Source: Osedax fenrisi
Lineage: Eukaryota > Annelida > Polychaeta > Sabellida > Siboglinidae
Direction of reading: 5' to 3'
DNA length: 64,000 bases
Assembly (NCBI GenBank): GCA_964019155.1
Contig: OZ025244.1
Location: forward strand, 23,476,521 to 23,540,520
Made by a program: the position numbers and the translations under genes. Below are positions 37,151 to 50,901 of the stretch, one piece after another. The stretch's first letter is position 1; each line of letters begins with the position of its first letter. Below the pieces are notes generated by a model that did no database searches, was not told the origin of the DNA, and was given only the letters and a program-made list of their open reading frames with translations.

Positions 37151-39530
37151 ATATATAGTATCTATTGTTACTATACATTAGTATCTATAGATAATATACA
37201 CTATAGTATACTATATATAATATATATAACCTGTGGCAATCGTTTACGTCCGGTCTACAAATTTCTCCTCGATTTAAATCACATTTACTACAGTCGACAT
37301 GGCTAAGATCGATTGTAGTAGAGGTGGTAGTTGTGGAACATCCTCCCATGCATTCTCGCTTGTCGCCACAATCGGTAACTTTGTACACTTTTCTATAACA
37401 CATTGAATTTTAATTATATAAAACGATACAAATATACCAAATATGATAGTAATAATACTATTATAATTACAATAGAATTACTACTTTATATATATATAGT
37501 TTATTAATAGTAGATATTAATATATAGTGTGTATTATCAATAGTTCAATTATTATTTAATAAATTAAAATTAATTATAATAATGATAATGATAATGTGGT
37601 TTCAATACAAATTATGTTATCTAATGATAACCGATTATGTAGATTACAAAATCTACGAAATGCATTCATTAGAAAATCTCTATGTGAAATATCACTAAAA
37701 TTACATCAGATATTATACCATGTAGTTAAATTATTATTGACTATAGAAATATTAACATATTTAGAATAATATAATCATGTATAAATGACTAGGAATTATA
37801 GTAAATAAATACTAGGGGAAAGTAACCTAATAAGGACACTTTAACAACAAATGGTCTTAACTTTTTATGACTCATTATTTGTATTCAAAAATTACAATAT
37901 ATTAATATTATATGATTATATATATTATTGTGATTTTAAAATTTTATTTAATCTTTTAATTCCATAGATACCGGGGGTGTCCGTATTCGGTACCCGTATC
38001 CGAATACGGACACCCTGTATTATAATACGAACACCCTATATACCACTATATAAACTATATATTGTTAATGAATCAATCTGACAAATTACTATTACATTAT
38101 TTATAATTAATTTTATGTATAATTTATTCTAATTTAATTAGTTAATAATTTATTTATTTTATTATTTTTGTAATTAATAATACAATTTAAGTATATAAAT
38201 AATAACAATTTTTGATTTAGCTTTATTGGTGGTATTAATATTATAGCACACGCGATTTTTATGAAAATCAGAATAGTTCATACGCTGCGAGCTGATTGGT
38301 TACAGGGTGTCCGTATTAAGACATCTAGAGTGTCCATATTAGGAACTTATATGACCTCTAGATATATGATTATAATTTAATGAATTGATAACAAATATAT
38401 AAATTATATATATAATTTTTAGAATGCTTTATTTTTTAATAATATAGCATTATATGTTATATCGATACATTTGTATATTCTTGAGAAGGTTTTATGTTGA
38501 CATTTATTTCATAAATTTAAAAACGTAATAAAAAAATCAGTTTATTGGATATATCAGAAATATTTTGAATAATTATAAAATAAAAATTACTTTTTTAGAC
38601 TATTTATATAATTATGAATATTATATTCATTAAACATTTTTTTGTAGGCTTTATGGTTTCTGAGATACCGAGAGTGTCCGTATTCGGGCACTGTCCGTAT
38701 TCGGTTACTTTCCCCTATATATATAAACTGTTACAGAAGTTTACAACCAAGTAATCAGGTATATCTTATACCGTATAAAGTATACATTAATTGAAAAGCG
38801 GTCATTTTAAAAAATATATATTTATTTATATTTATTCAAGACTAATTAATTATGTATTCAACTGGGTTATATATGAATAGATTTCTATAATGAATAAAGC
38901 CTACACATTTTGTGAATATTTATCAGGTTTTTTTCAAAATGTATTTACATTTTAAGAAATATACAACTGAAAAAAAAACAAAAGAGTAATAAGCATTCGA
39001 AGTTTTATAAAATAAATAATGAAAAGTAAAAATATAGAAATGTCACTTAATATAAATGCTTTCATTTGGTTTACCTATAGCCTATAGGCTATTATTTCAT
39101 ACATGTATGTTTCTATATGTATGTAAACAATATTTCTATTATATTTCATTTGTTTTTAAAAATTTTGAAATCAATTTACTATTATAAAAATATAAGTATA
39201 AATGTAAACCCAATTAATATATATTATAATAATTATTAGTTTTGTATTGACTTATAATTTATGATGCACTTTTATGAAATTTATAGTTAGGCCTACTTTT
39301 ATATATAAAGTTATAGATAAAAGATTGCATTTTATCATTATAATATAAAATAATGTGTATTGAATAATTATTTCTCATCATACAAATTATTTATGCGCAT
39401 GTTTTACCGCCCCTTAAGGGTGGGGGTTAAAGATTAATAGGTTTTAACGTTTAAGATAAGGATAAATTGGTCTACTAAAAAGCCTAAAGCCTAAAGACTA
39501 AAAATATTCCTACTATAGTATACTATAGTA

Positions 39531-39600
<70 letters not shown>

Positions 39601-41119
39601 GAACCGTATAATACGGTATACCGAGATAAAGTTAAAAAGTATTATTTAGTTTTACCAAAGATTTTCCAAAGGAAAGATATTGCACTTGTGTATATTTGTG
39701 TAACCTAATAATTCGATATGGCCATCTAGCGGTATTAGTATGATTATAAGAATTTTCTATATTTATTGTAATTTTGAACTGACAGGTTCATCAAATGTCA
39801 ATATTTTAATAATATTATTTTATATGGATAATATTGTATATGTATTTTAAATTAAAAATTCGCATAGAAAACTATATCATTATATGTTGAAATATAAGTG
39901 TTTATTTGTAATATACTTTAAGAATATAATATTCAAAGTATAAAAAGTACAATATTAATTTTAAATGTTCTAAAACTATGAATTATTAACATATTACACA
40001 TATTATTCAAATTGGAGCTGTGAATATTTCGTAATTATTTGTCATTTTTAAATATACATTATTATAATGATTATATAATATTGTTTATTTAATTAAACAC
40101 TATATTATACCTATATATATATATTAATGTAATATAATTATTATAATATGTTATATATAATATAATAATATATTATAAATGATGATATATATTATCAATT
40201 ATATATATTTAATATAATATTATAGGTATAGCAATGAGATTTTTAAAAAGTAATATAAGTTTCATATTTTACTTTTTTAATATAATTAATAATAAAAAAG
40301 TTATGTCGATAATAATAATTTATTTATTAAAATATCACATGATTTAACATTTCATATACTATTTCGCCATCTAGTGTTAATGTTGTTTTTTCATTTTAAA
40401 TTTACCTTTTGAGGTACTAGATATAGATGTGGAGTGCAATATCTTTCCTTTGGAAAATCTTTGGTTTTACCATATATATATATATAGTTCAAACTTCACA
40501 GATATCAAATATATTGATTTATTTGTGAAATAAAATGCATTCGGGTGTTTAATTTTGTATTTATATATAATATTTTATTAAATCGTACGAATTATTTATA
40601 AATTAGTTTTGAATTGAATAATATTTGTTATATTATTTATGTCGATATTACAAATAATATAAATTATATTTTGAATAAAATATAATCATATTGAAATCAT
40701 TCTATCGATTTATATCTTTAAATTATAATAAAAATTAATTTACATATATATATATATATATATATATCTAAATATAGTATATACTACATACGAATTGTCC
40801 GTATAAGTTTATCATGTGTGTCAAATACCGAAACGAATATATTGAATTTTACCTCACATACAGTAATACAAATAAACGATGCAATATTTGATATATCATA
40901 TCACAAATGTATTATTTAAAAAACGATGGACTCATGCACAAATTATAAATTGTAAAAATATTCCGAAGAATAAACTTCTAAAGTTTTATGTATAATAAAT
41001 CTTATATAACCATGTTTATTATATTTTATACGGGAATGTATTTAAAATGCATAAAGTAGGCTCTTGGATTACTTTTTAATGAAATATTAATTCCATTAAA
41101 TATACACATATATACACAA

Positions 41120-41150
<31 letters not shown>

Positions 41151-41772
41151 AATATAAATATATATAGTATTAGATTAAATAATTATAGATCTCTCAAAAT
41201 GCATCAATTACGATAACCTCTAAAACGTTTTAGTTTCTTACATTTGTTAATATTGTATTATCCTATAGGATAACATATATGTTTATTTCTATAATGTATG
41301 TTATATCTTTAGGAAATAGGTATACGTTATACTTTCTATACAATATTTCGAATATATATTTTCTTAAATACATTATCAATCAATAGGTAACGCACAAGTA
41401 AAGCCGGGTACACACCGCTAGCATCGAGTTCAGCATCAAGCGCAGTAACAAGTCGCCGCCTAAAATCTATGAAAAGTTCTATTTTCGAGTAATTTGTGAA
41501 CAGTTAATTTGCTCGGTAACAAGCGCAGTAACAAGCGCAGTAACAATTCGCCGAGCTCGATGCTAGCGGTGTGTGTACACCGCTGTATAATCATATATAT
41601 ACAAACAAACAGTTGCATATCCCAGCACTCCCTAGTTTGGTGTTGAGCTACGGTTTGCCCACAGGGGGCAGGACATGTCACGTACCCACATTCCCTTAGA
41701 CAGGCTGCGTGTGTTACAGGTAACGTGGTTAATATGCGAGTGGCTCGTGTTCACGTGATAAGGCATTACGTC

Positions 41773-41824
<52 letters not shown>

Positions 41825-42730
41825 AATAATACCTATTATAATAATTGAATTTTTTTACTGTTAGTTTTCTAATATAGTTATATATATATATATAGATAAT
41901 TAATAATTAATTTATATGCTATTACCGTAAAGTTTAAACATACGTATAGGAAAACTAAACAATAGAAATACCACTATCTAACAATACAATGTTCAAATAG
42001 CTATTACAATTAATTATAATAGCAAAATACAATTTCAAAATCATTTATATATTATATTATATTGACGTACGCGTGCTACCTGTAATACAACGGTGTAAAA
42101 AGTGTCTATCTTTAGCTAGACATTTATATATATATATTCGTAAGTAAATATTGATATTAAATATGTTATTAGATATTCACGACGTTTGATGCTTACGTTT
42201 CACAGCCCCGCGTTTGTAAGGCCACGGATAATATCCAGGCAACGTGTAATATCGCTGGGCATACGTTACACCTGTAAGGTATACAGTGTACTATTAATGT
42301 ACGCCTGCAGGCAATATTGTATATGTGATATATATAATAAATAATAAATATGATTTATTTATTTATATATATTACAGCATACGCTTATGGGACGAAGCCG
42401 CTCTCATGTTAAGGCATCCATGGTTTTAACGAGAGCCGGTCATTTATTTATACACAATTATATAATATCACTTCTAAATAGTATATTAAGATGTATTTAA
42501 ATGTTCCGGACGGGGTTTTAACTCACGTCGTAAGTCATATTTCATACTAGATATGTGACTGACGTATTAGCCAACTGAGTCACACAGTCGGTTATATATG
42601 TATATGAGTACATAATATTTAATGGATTTATTTAATGGATATACAATTTATATGAAACATAAGTCGAGAAATATACCAACTAACTTATCAATGCTAGAGA
42701 AAGTGCTGCTAAAATGTAGAGCTTTGCCAT
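36870..42730 (-). CDS. Secreted protein with TSP1-like and chitin-binding (CBM14) domains
   Basis: Five minus-strand coding exons: 42685-42730 (ATG at 42730), 42197-42271, 41611-41704, 37231-37392 and 36870-37029 (stop TAG). Phases 1, 1, 2 and 2 all agree; about 178 residues. Exon 1 plus the start of exon 2 encode a signal peptide (MAKLYILAALSLALI then SVTYA, likely cut before QRYY). A Tyr/Pro-rich basic linker follows (YTLPGYYPWPYKRG). Exons 3-4 form a Cys-rich thrombospondin-type-1-like segment: ECGYVTCPAPCG, QHQTRECW, TDCGDKRECMGGC. A Thr/Ser linker leads into a peritrophin-A/CBM14 domain: CDLNRGEICRPDVNDCHRYY, then MC, VSCGLRYWNQ, FACLKG, CDV. CBM14 binds chitin, so an extracellular cuticle, mucus or gut-lining role is likely. 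A noncoding exon and TATA box lie upstream (45849-45936), and a hAT transposon sits in the first intron. Intron 3 (4.2 kb) holds three TIR elements. An inverted partial duplicate is at 56443-57992. The TSP1 label is less certain than CBM14. Confidence 0.9.
37815..38715. mobile_element. TA-flanked TIR element, copy 2 (GGGGAAAGTAACC family)
   Basis: Reverse-orientation relative of the element at 11120-12052. Ends are GGGGAAAGTAACC and GGTTACTTTCCCC, flanked by TA at 37813-37814 and 38716-38717. It lies in intron 3 of the secreted-protein gene. The right arm of the large inverted repeat near 60740 runs through without it, so it inserted after the duplication or marks its edge. No coding frame. 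Confidence 0.85.
39656..40463. mobile_element. 808-bp TIR element with empty site in the other arm
   Basis: Perfect 30-bp terminal inverted repeats (CAAAGATTTTCCAAAGGAAA then GATATTGCAC). It is flanked by direct GTTTTAC (39649-39655 and 40464-40470); the duplication could equally be read as 8 bp (GTTTTACC). The right arm at about 59920 has the uninterrupted AGTTTTACCATAT (reverse strand). Both subterminal regions contain GCCATCTAG. Non-coding and A/T-rich; a non-autonomous element of unassigned superfamily (7-8 bp duplication suggests hAT-like or MULE-like). Confidence 0.9.
41408..41578. mobile_element. MITE in intron 3, left-arm copy
   Basis: Ends GTACACACCGCTAGCATCGA and its inverted match (CTCGATGCTAGCGGTGTGTG, then TAC). 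Inside are repeated GCGCAGTAACAA words. It lies 33 bases past exon 3 of the secreted-protein gene. The right-arm counterpart (58033-58386) is about twice as long. Confidence 0.8.
42393..42600 (-). repeat. tRNA-derived SINE, left-arm copy
   Basis: On the minus strand: A-box-like GTGACTCAGTTGGCTAATAC, B-box-like GAGTTAAAACCCCGTCC, body GTGTATAAATAAATGACCGG, and a terminal hairpin (GGCTCTCGTTAAAACC ... TTAACATGAGAGC). It lies in coding intron 1 of the secreted-protein gene; the match at 57011-57225 shows it predates the duplication. Confidence 0.75.
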
Positions 42731-42799
42731 TGTAGAAGATATATGCGTATCTGTTTTAATATTTAATATATCATTGTAGAAATATGTGTGTGTATTAGT

Positions 42800-45566
42800 C
42801 AGGGGTCGCGCTAATGTGCAGACAACGCAAAAATGGGAAGTCAATAATTTATTTGTGCAGTCAATTTTTAAATTGTGTGCAGTCAATTTTTTTATTTTGA
42901 GCAACAACATTTTTATTATTCTAATTAATTTGTAATTCTAATTAAATTTTATAAATTATTCCGTTGAAAATTTTAATTTGAAACCTGGGGCATTATGTAA
43001 GATGCATACCATGCGGGGGAGTTTTTAGATATTATTACATTACTAAGCATAAGAAGATCACCAATAACAACAGATTGTGGTGTAAAAGAGACCATTATGA
43101 AACATTTAAGTTCTGAATATCATAAAATATGAATTATTGCTTATCAAAAAAAGATTGAAGTGATAAAACAATCAGATAAAACACCACTAGCAAATTATAT
43201 ATCAAAGGCAAATAGTGATTTAGCTGATAAGATAGGGTCGTTATTGATTATGATATATTATGAATCATAATTTATGATGCAAAGAAGTTGGTTTTACCTG
43301 AATATTCTTTCCCTACTAGATCAGTTGTGAATATTATGGCATCCAAATTTAAATATAATTCTGATGATAATATTATTACGAATACCAATTTACAATATCT
43401 GATGTCCCATACGCATAAATAATTAGTATCCGTTATAATAGATACATATATGTATGTACATATACATATATATATGGAAACATTACAAAAAAAATTTAAA
43501 ATGCTACTACAATATCTCTTCGGTCAGACGTTAGTGTATACAGGACATATGTTGATAAGTTATAGACACTTGCGAAATTAATAGATAAAGTTGGAAACGA
43601 ATCGCTATATTTTTATGTCTAGGAGAATCTTTGGAACGTGGAGCTCGTGGGATATTTAACACAATCATTAATCATAAATCATAAATCAATGGAAAATCTT
43701 CTTGAAAGTAACTTAATAAATTTAATAATGAAATAGGTTTCATCGTTGGTGACAGGTGGTACATTTGTAAATACATGCCATCATTATGGTTTATGGAAGA
43801 TATTTCAAGATTATAGATTGGATAAGAGCAGCGAGCCCGTAGCTCCTCTACTTACAATATGGTGTTGTGCACACAATTCAAGTATGGCATGGAAGGCAGC
43901 AAGCAATGAAATACCAGAAATTAAAAAAATGCTGATAACATTAAATGGTATTTTATCATATTTCTGGAGTCAGATGCAGAGAGTTAAAAATATTATAGAG
44001 TACAATAACCTTATTGTTTGCTTTCCAAAAATATTTGAAATACGATGAAGTGAATTCACTCATCAATTAGTTGAAAGCATATTAAAATCATTGAATTCAT
44101 TACTAATGTATTTTAATTCAACGAAATGCAATGAAGACCGTGGATTTTCAACGTACCTTTGCAATGAACTTAATTACATCTATTATGCTTTATGGCCGAT
44201 GTACTAATTATATTATCCCGATATCAAAAAAAGATGTAATCCGATTCTACTATTATATGTGATATTCATCAACAACTTAATAATATTAAGGTTTTCCATA
44301 TTTATATATTTAATATTGAAGAATACAATGCATATAGCCCATGCTATTCAGAGTAAAATAAATAATGTTTCATCATATTTTTAACTTTAATAGAATATGC
44401 TGAATAAATTATTAATAACCAATTTAATTGGCGAGTGGGTTATTAAGATAATCCAAACAATTGAAAAAACCAATGTTACTCATTACTTGACAGGTATTGA
44501 GTTGATGAGAAAAAATAAATGTGAAGTAGCCTAAGACATAATTTATATTTATCTGAAATGATAGATATATCTGCAATAAAAGTATAACTTATAAAAACTT
44601 TAGTAAATAATCTTAAGCGATTTACAATAGATGAAAATATATTTTCAAAACTTGAACATTTTATTAAAAGAAATTAAAAGAAGAAGTAAACATAAAGCAA
44701 GTACATACTTTGATAAGTGCTGATTTGAACTTAAGAGATTTATCCTTACAATATAACTATTTATTATTGCATTCAGAAATTAATATACTCAGAAAATACA
44801 ATTTTCGTGAACTTGTTATAAATCTATCAATGTATAGCTTATATATGTATATCTATGAAATAGACATAAAATATACCTGATATAAATTTATTATTTTCTA
44901 GCATTGAAGAAATGTCTAAATTATGTTGTACATAGAGTAGAATTATGTGCGCTAAACCACATAGTACCGATGTTGGAATACTTATATCTGCAAATAAGTT
45001 GCTTAAGTCTGTACATTGAAATAGAATGAAAATAGAAACTGAAAATAATCAATTTTTATTCATTATAATATACCGGATCTTGAAAATTGGAATCCAAGAC
45101 CTGCGGTATTAGCTTGGTTAGTTATTTAATTAAAAAGTAATTAATAATATTTTAGCCATCATTTAATGAATTTCAGATTAATTACCTATAATGTTTAGGA
45201 TAAATAAACTAAATCATAGACAACACGATAGAGAGCATGGTAAAATACAATAGTATTTTCAAAGAATTTTTCTGGTGAAGGAAAACATAAAGGAGAAGAA
45301 GAAAATGAAATTCCTTTTAGAACAATAAAATTATAAATATAGCACAATAAATAACAAATATAAACGATTATTTTAAATATATGTTGTAGTCATACGTTTT
45401 TGCTGTACCTAATTATCAGTATTTCAGCTTACATGCATATATTACCTACCTATGCATCCATAATAAATATATATAAATATTAAAACTATACAATATTAAT
45501 TGATAAATAATTATTAATAATTATATATTTATGTGCAGTCAATATTATTCCTTAATGAGACCCCTG
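42800..45566. mobile_element. hAT DNA transposon, 2767 bp, decayed
   Basis: Flanked by an exact 8-bp duplication GTATTAGT (42792-42799 and 45567-45574). Ends CAGGGGTCGC and its near-inverse (TGAGACCCCTG): CAGGG termini and 8-bp duplications are the hAT signature. The right arm retains the empty site, a single GTATTAGT (near 56800, reverse strand). Subterminal TGCAGTCAAT words recur at 42836-42890 and near 45535. It sits in the 5' intron of the left secreted-protein gene. Confidence 0.93.
43020..45150 (+). pseudogene. hAT transposase remnant
   Basis: Readable pieces on the plus strand: TDCGVKETIMKHLSSEYHK; QSDKTPLANYISKANSDLAD; YDAKKLVLPEYSFPTRSVVN; and an open stretch at 43746-44048 with GGTFVNTCHHYGLWK, LLTIWCCAHNSSMAWKA and ILSYFW. 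A His/Cys-bearing 'CCAHNSSMA' block followed by a search for residual partner strings is typical of the hAT catalytic region. Many stops and frameshifts make it non-functional. The nearest named relatives are probably the domesticated ZBED5/KIAA1586-like group, but that is inference. Confidence 0.75.
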
Positions 45567-45848
45567 GTATTAGTATTAATAATATAATACATAATTTAGT
45601 TGACGAATATATGTGATGAATTCTACACAATTAATAAATACATTAACCTAAAATTTGAATTATGAATTAAAATGTATTATAACATATTTATATTCTAATA
45701 TAGGAACATTTCAAGGTAAATATATTTATATATATATATATATATATATACATCAATATGCTAGTTTCTCCCGTTAATTCTTTATCTATAAACTACAATA
45801 TTATATATATATATATTATTTACAAACCGAATTCTAGTAAATACTTAC

Positions 45849-45936
45849 GTAAAATGCAATGGTTTCCGATGAGATCCTGCGTTAAACGACCAGATAAATT
45901 AGGTCTAGAATAATCCGAACGGGTTTCTTATTTATA
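45849..45936 (-). promoter_or_regulatory. TATA box and noncoding exon 1 of left secreted-protein gene
   Basis: TATAAATA (reverse strand of 45929-45936) precedes a transcribed stretch ending at a strong donor: exon end at 45849, then GTAAGT on the minus strand. The same layout is conserved in the right arm at 56443-56530. Conservation in both arms supports but does not prove the function. The splice partner would be the AG (TTAAAACAG) just upstream of the ATG exon. Confidence 0.6.
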
Positions 45937-45989
45937 CTTATTCGGAGGACACGTTTCAAAAGACACGCTGTTATCATAGCCATTAGGTC

Positions 45990-46155
45990 AACGATACCAG
46001 ATTCTACCAAAAAGGGCATTAATCATATTGTGCATACATACTATAGTATAGTATACGCATAGTATAATAGTATACGTAATACTAGTATGTAGACCATTAT
46101 GTATTACTATTATGTAGGGCATATTATGTTTAATGCCCTTATTTGGTAGCATATG
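45990..46155. repeat. Foldback repeat upstream of the secreted-protein promoter
   Basis: CTACCAAAAAGGGCATTAAT at the left and TTAATGCCCTTATTTGGTAGC at the right form a near-perfect stem around an interior rich in TAGTATAC palindromes. The right-arm counterpart is at about 56228-56380, so it predates the duplication. Confidence 0.75.
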
Positions 46156-46742
46156 TTTACGTAGACGTAGGTGTTACAACATTGTACCCGGCTCACCGTT
46201 TAATCACGTGATTACAATATATCGATTACAAATTATGATGTAACATCTATATCTAATAAATAAAATATAATATACGGATACGCGATTAATAATCTGGTAA
46301 TACACTACAATTACTATAGTGTTGTATAGTAATGTAGTAATGTAGTAATATGTTACTAAACATAATTATTACGTTTATATAAACATCTTCCACATCGTAG
46401 ATATATGATATGTAAAAATGTAATCGGAATTCGTAATATGTTCACAAACTATTATATAATAGTTAATAATATAGTAATAATATTTATTTTGATTTCTGTT
46501 AGTTTTCTAGTATAGTTATATAATGTTTCCTCCAAAGGGCTTCAGAATAATTTTTTATATTGTATATTATTGTCGCCCATATATAGGCTAAAGTTTATTA
46601 TATCTTTTATTTTATATTTGCAATAATTTGATAATTTAAACCCCATCTAAATATATAAACATATACGCTCTGATAAGCCTAGTTTATCCTTCTCTCCAAC
46701 AAATACCATCTTTATTCAACTAATACCAGTTCGTGGTAAATG

Positions 46743-46778
<36 letters not shown>

Positions 46779-46782
46779 TATA

Positions 46783-48608
46783 TCCCTTACGGTAGAGTTT
46801 CGACGCCGATAGGGCGCGTCCCCAGGTTGCGGATAGGGGAATGACCTATATAGGGGGTTAGCTGCGAACTAAAATAAACAGCCGCGGAAAAAACGACACA
46901 CCTATTGCCTTGCAGGAACCCATTGGATTGGGAAAGGCTAAGGGAGATAACCCTGCCAGAAACCGGGAACGAGAGGTTATCTTAGGCGGTCACTAATCAT
47001 TCTGTTTAGTAGCCGGCGCCTTTCACCTAGAATGTTCTTGAGCAAGTGTCTAGGTTAAATTGTCTCAAAAAAACACATGAATACAAATACAAGAATGGCC
47101 CTCAGTCCATAGGCAAATAGAGGGTGCGAATAATCTCCTGGTTTGGACGGCTAAATGGAATACTAGAACACTAATTAATAATGATATTATTGACTTATTA
47201 ATAAACGAAATTGAACGAATGGAAATTGATATAATTGGCATAACTGAGACCCATTGGATAACAGATATACCTACGATATGGGAGAAATATGAACACGTCA
47301 TCATTCACTCACCACGACAAGACGGCATACACAGGCAAGGTGTCGCTTTAATACTGAATAAAGAACTTATTGAGCATATGATTAACTCTGAGTGTATATA
47401 AATCAGATTATTGAAGGTTACCATAGAGATTAGATCAGATAGAATAACATACTTCGTTGTGTACGCTCCAGACTCTAGCTACGAAGATACATATGTAGAA
47501 GAATTTTGTGGAAAGTTACAAGATGAGATTAACATCCTTCCACCAAGTGAAAATATTGTACTACTAGGTGATTTTAACGCATCAGTAGGAAGCCAAATGC
47601 AAGACATCTGGCCAGAAGTAGTTGGGAGTTATGGTGCAGGAAAACACAATGAACAATACATTCTGTGCAATAAATAATCTATTTATAGCAAACACAATAT
47701 TTAAGCACAAAGAAAGGCGAAGATACACATGGACTTCACCAAAACAGACAGAGATGCAAATTGATTTTATTATAATGTCTAAGAAACTAAAATATACTCT
47801 TAAAAGCTGCAGAACCTATAACTCTGCCGAAATAGGGTCAGATAACTCACTTGTCATAGCAAACTTAGTTATGAAAAAACTAAACAAAATGAAACATATA
47901 GCAAAAAAACCACTAAAACGTTATGACACCTATAAACTGCAAAGCAAGGAAACATCCAAAAAGTTTGCTTCGATAATAGGAGAAGGATTTGCTAACCTAT
48001 TAGACGATGAGATGACTTCAGATAAATGTTACATTAAATTCAAAAAAATCGTACATACAGCAGCTTAAAAAGAAATCGGACATAAACGACATAACGAAAT
48101 CCCCGGTCTCTCAAGCGAGGTAAAATACTTATGTGCACAACGAAGAAGCGCTAAAATAATGATGTTACAAAACCAGTTTAATGAAGAGTATACACATAAC
48201 TATAGATAATTAAATAAAAGAGTAAAAGCAGAAGTATAAAAACAAAAGAATAATAATTTAAGTGACAAAATATCTGAAATGGAAGACAATTTTAAAAAGA
48301 ATAACACACATAAACTATTCAAACAAGTTCGTGAACTAGAAGGAAAGAGATACATATCTATATGTGCTATGAAAGACTACCAAGGTAATCTAAAGACGAA
48401 TAAGCAAGATGTATTGCATATCTGGAAAACGCACTTTGAGAAACACCTAAACACACAATTCAAACACGACGAAAATGCTCTGCAAGAATTTTACTCAGTA
48501 GATGTTAATAATGAAAACATACCTCCAATAACTGAACAAGATGTTAAGTTCTCAATAAAACAGCTAGCCAACAGAAAGTCACCTGGGGTTGATGGAATAA
48601 CTTCTGAA
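46783..48608 (+). pseudogene. RTE-like non-LTR retrotransposon, 5' half
   Basis: A 5' leader from about 46783 (GTCCCCAGGTTGCGGATAGG, then GGAATGACC) precedes an endonuclease domain: WNTRTLINN, DIIGITETHW (catalytic Glu), VVYAPDSSYED, LLGDFNASVG, QIDFI and SDN in place of SDH. The linker has HKLFKQVRELEGKRY, and the RT begins with ANRKSPGVDGITSEL before the sequence stops at 48608 and joins an unrelated repeat (GTCGCCCATATATAGG). It has frameshifts and stops near 47400, 47680 and 48068. A different family from the intact copy at 13483-16581. Confidence 0.85.
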
Positions 48609-48778
48609 TTGTCGCCCATATATAGGCTAAAGTTTATTAGATCTTTTATTTTATATTTGAAATAATTTGATAATTTAAACCCCATCTAAATATCTAAACC
48701 TCTACGCTCTGATAAGTTTAGTTTCTCCTTCTCTCCAAAAAATATAATCTTCATTCAACTAATACCAGTTAGTGGTAA

Positions 48779-48833
<55 letters not shown>

Positions 48834-49190
48834 CCTACTTGTGGTATAAATGTCAATGGACATGTGTTCCTTATCCACAACTATCATTGACATACTACTT
48901 ACTTTAGTCAAGTTCTCACTCGACCAGATCTTGCAATTGCTTTCCATCCTTCTCTGTCCATCACCAGTGTTCTTAATTCATCTTCTTCTTCACGATCGCA
49001 GTCGATCTTTAATATGTCTATGCATGTCTTGGGTTGTTTCCCTCTATTTCGTATGCCGTTCTTTGGCTTTCATAAAATTAAGGTATGTTCTATAGTACGT
49101 CGGTATACCTTACGCATTATCATGCTTTTTGTTTTATCACCTCAGATATCTTTGGCATTCAACTGTTGGTGGAATTCAACTGTTCTGTTA
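48609..49190. repeat. Inverted copy of 55250-55815, with RTE-like tail
   Basis: 48609-48790 repeats 46560-46780 (GTCGCCCATATATAGGCTAA onward), and the whole block is the reverse complement of 55250-55815. Its minus strand encodes an RTE-like C-terminal tail: LILWKPKNGIRNRG, and DREGWKAIA. The block abuts the truncated RTE element on the left and a CR1-like tail on the right. Confidence 0.85.
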
Positions 49191-49333
49191 AAAAATATAT
49201 TCTAGCCATGAGCTGATTCATTTAAATTGTTGTTGTTTATAATGTTTATATTTTTACGTTTAACACTTGCCAAAGCATTTTCATGCTAACTTTGAGTGTA
49301 TAAATAAATCGTATTGATTGATTGATTGATTGA
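49191..49333 (+). mobile_element. CR1-like LINE 3' tail, 5'-truncated to about 140 bp
   Basis: Matches 52385-52533 almost base for base: the end of the ORF (AAAAATATATTCTAGCCATG), the 3' UTR (TTTTCATGCTAACTTTGAGT) and the terminal (TTGA)n, which runs directly into (TAG)n. Confidence 0.85.

Positions 49334-50901
<1,568 letters not shown>

Larger units (their letters stand above)
38720..46780. repeat. Large inverted duplication, left arm
   Basis: The reverse complement of this arm matches 55640-60770. Examples: GTGTAGGCTTTATTCATTAT (38900 region and 60565), the secreted-protein exons, the SINE, and the TATA region. The arm is longer than its partner because of a 2767-bp hAT insertion, an 808-bp TIR insertion, and differences in (TA)n length. 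Sequence between the arms differs by scattered substitutions and small indels. Confidence 0.9.
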
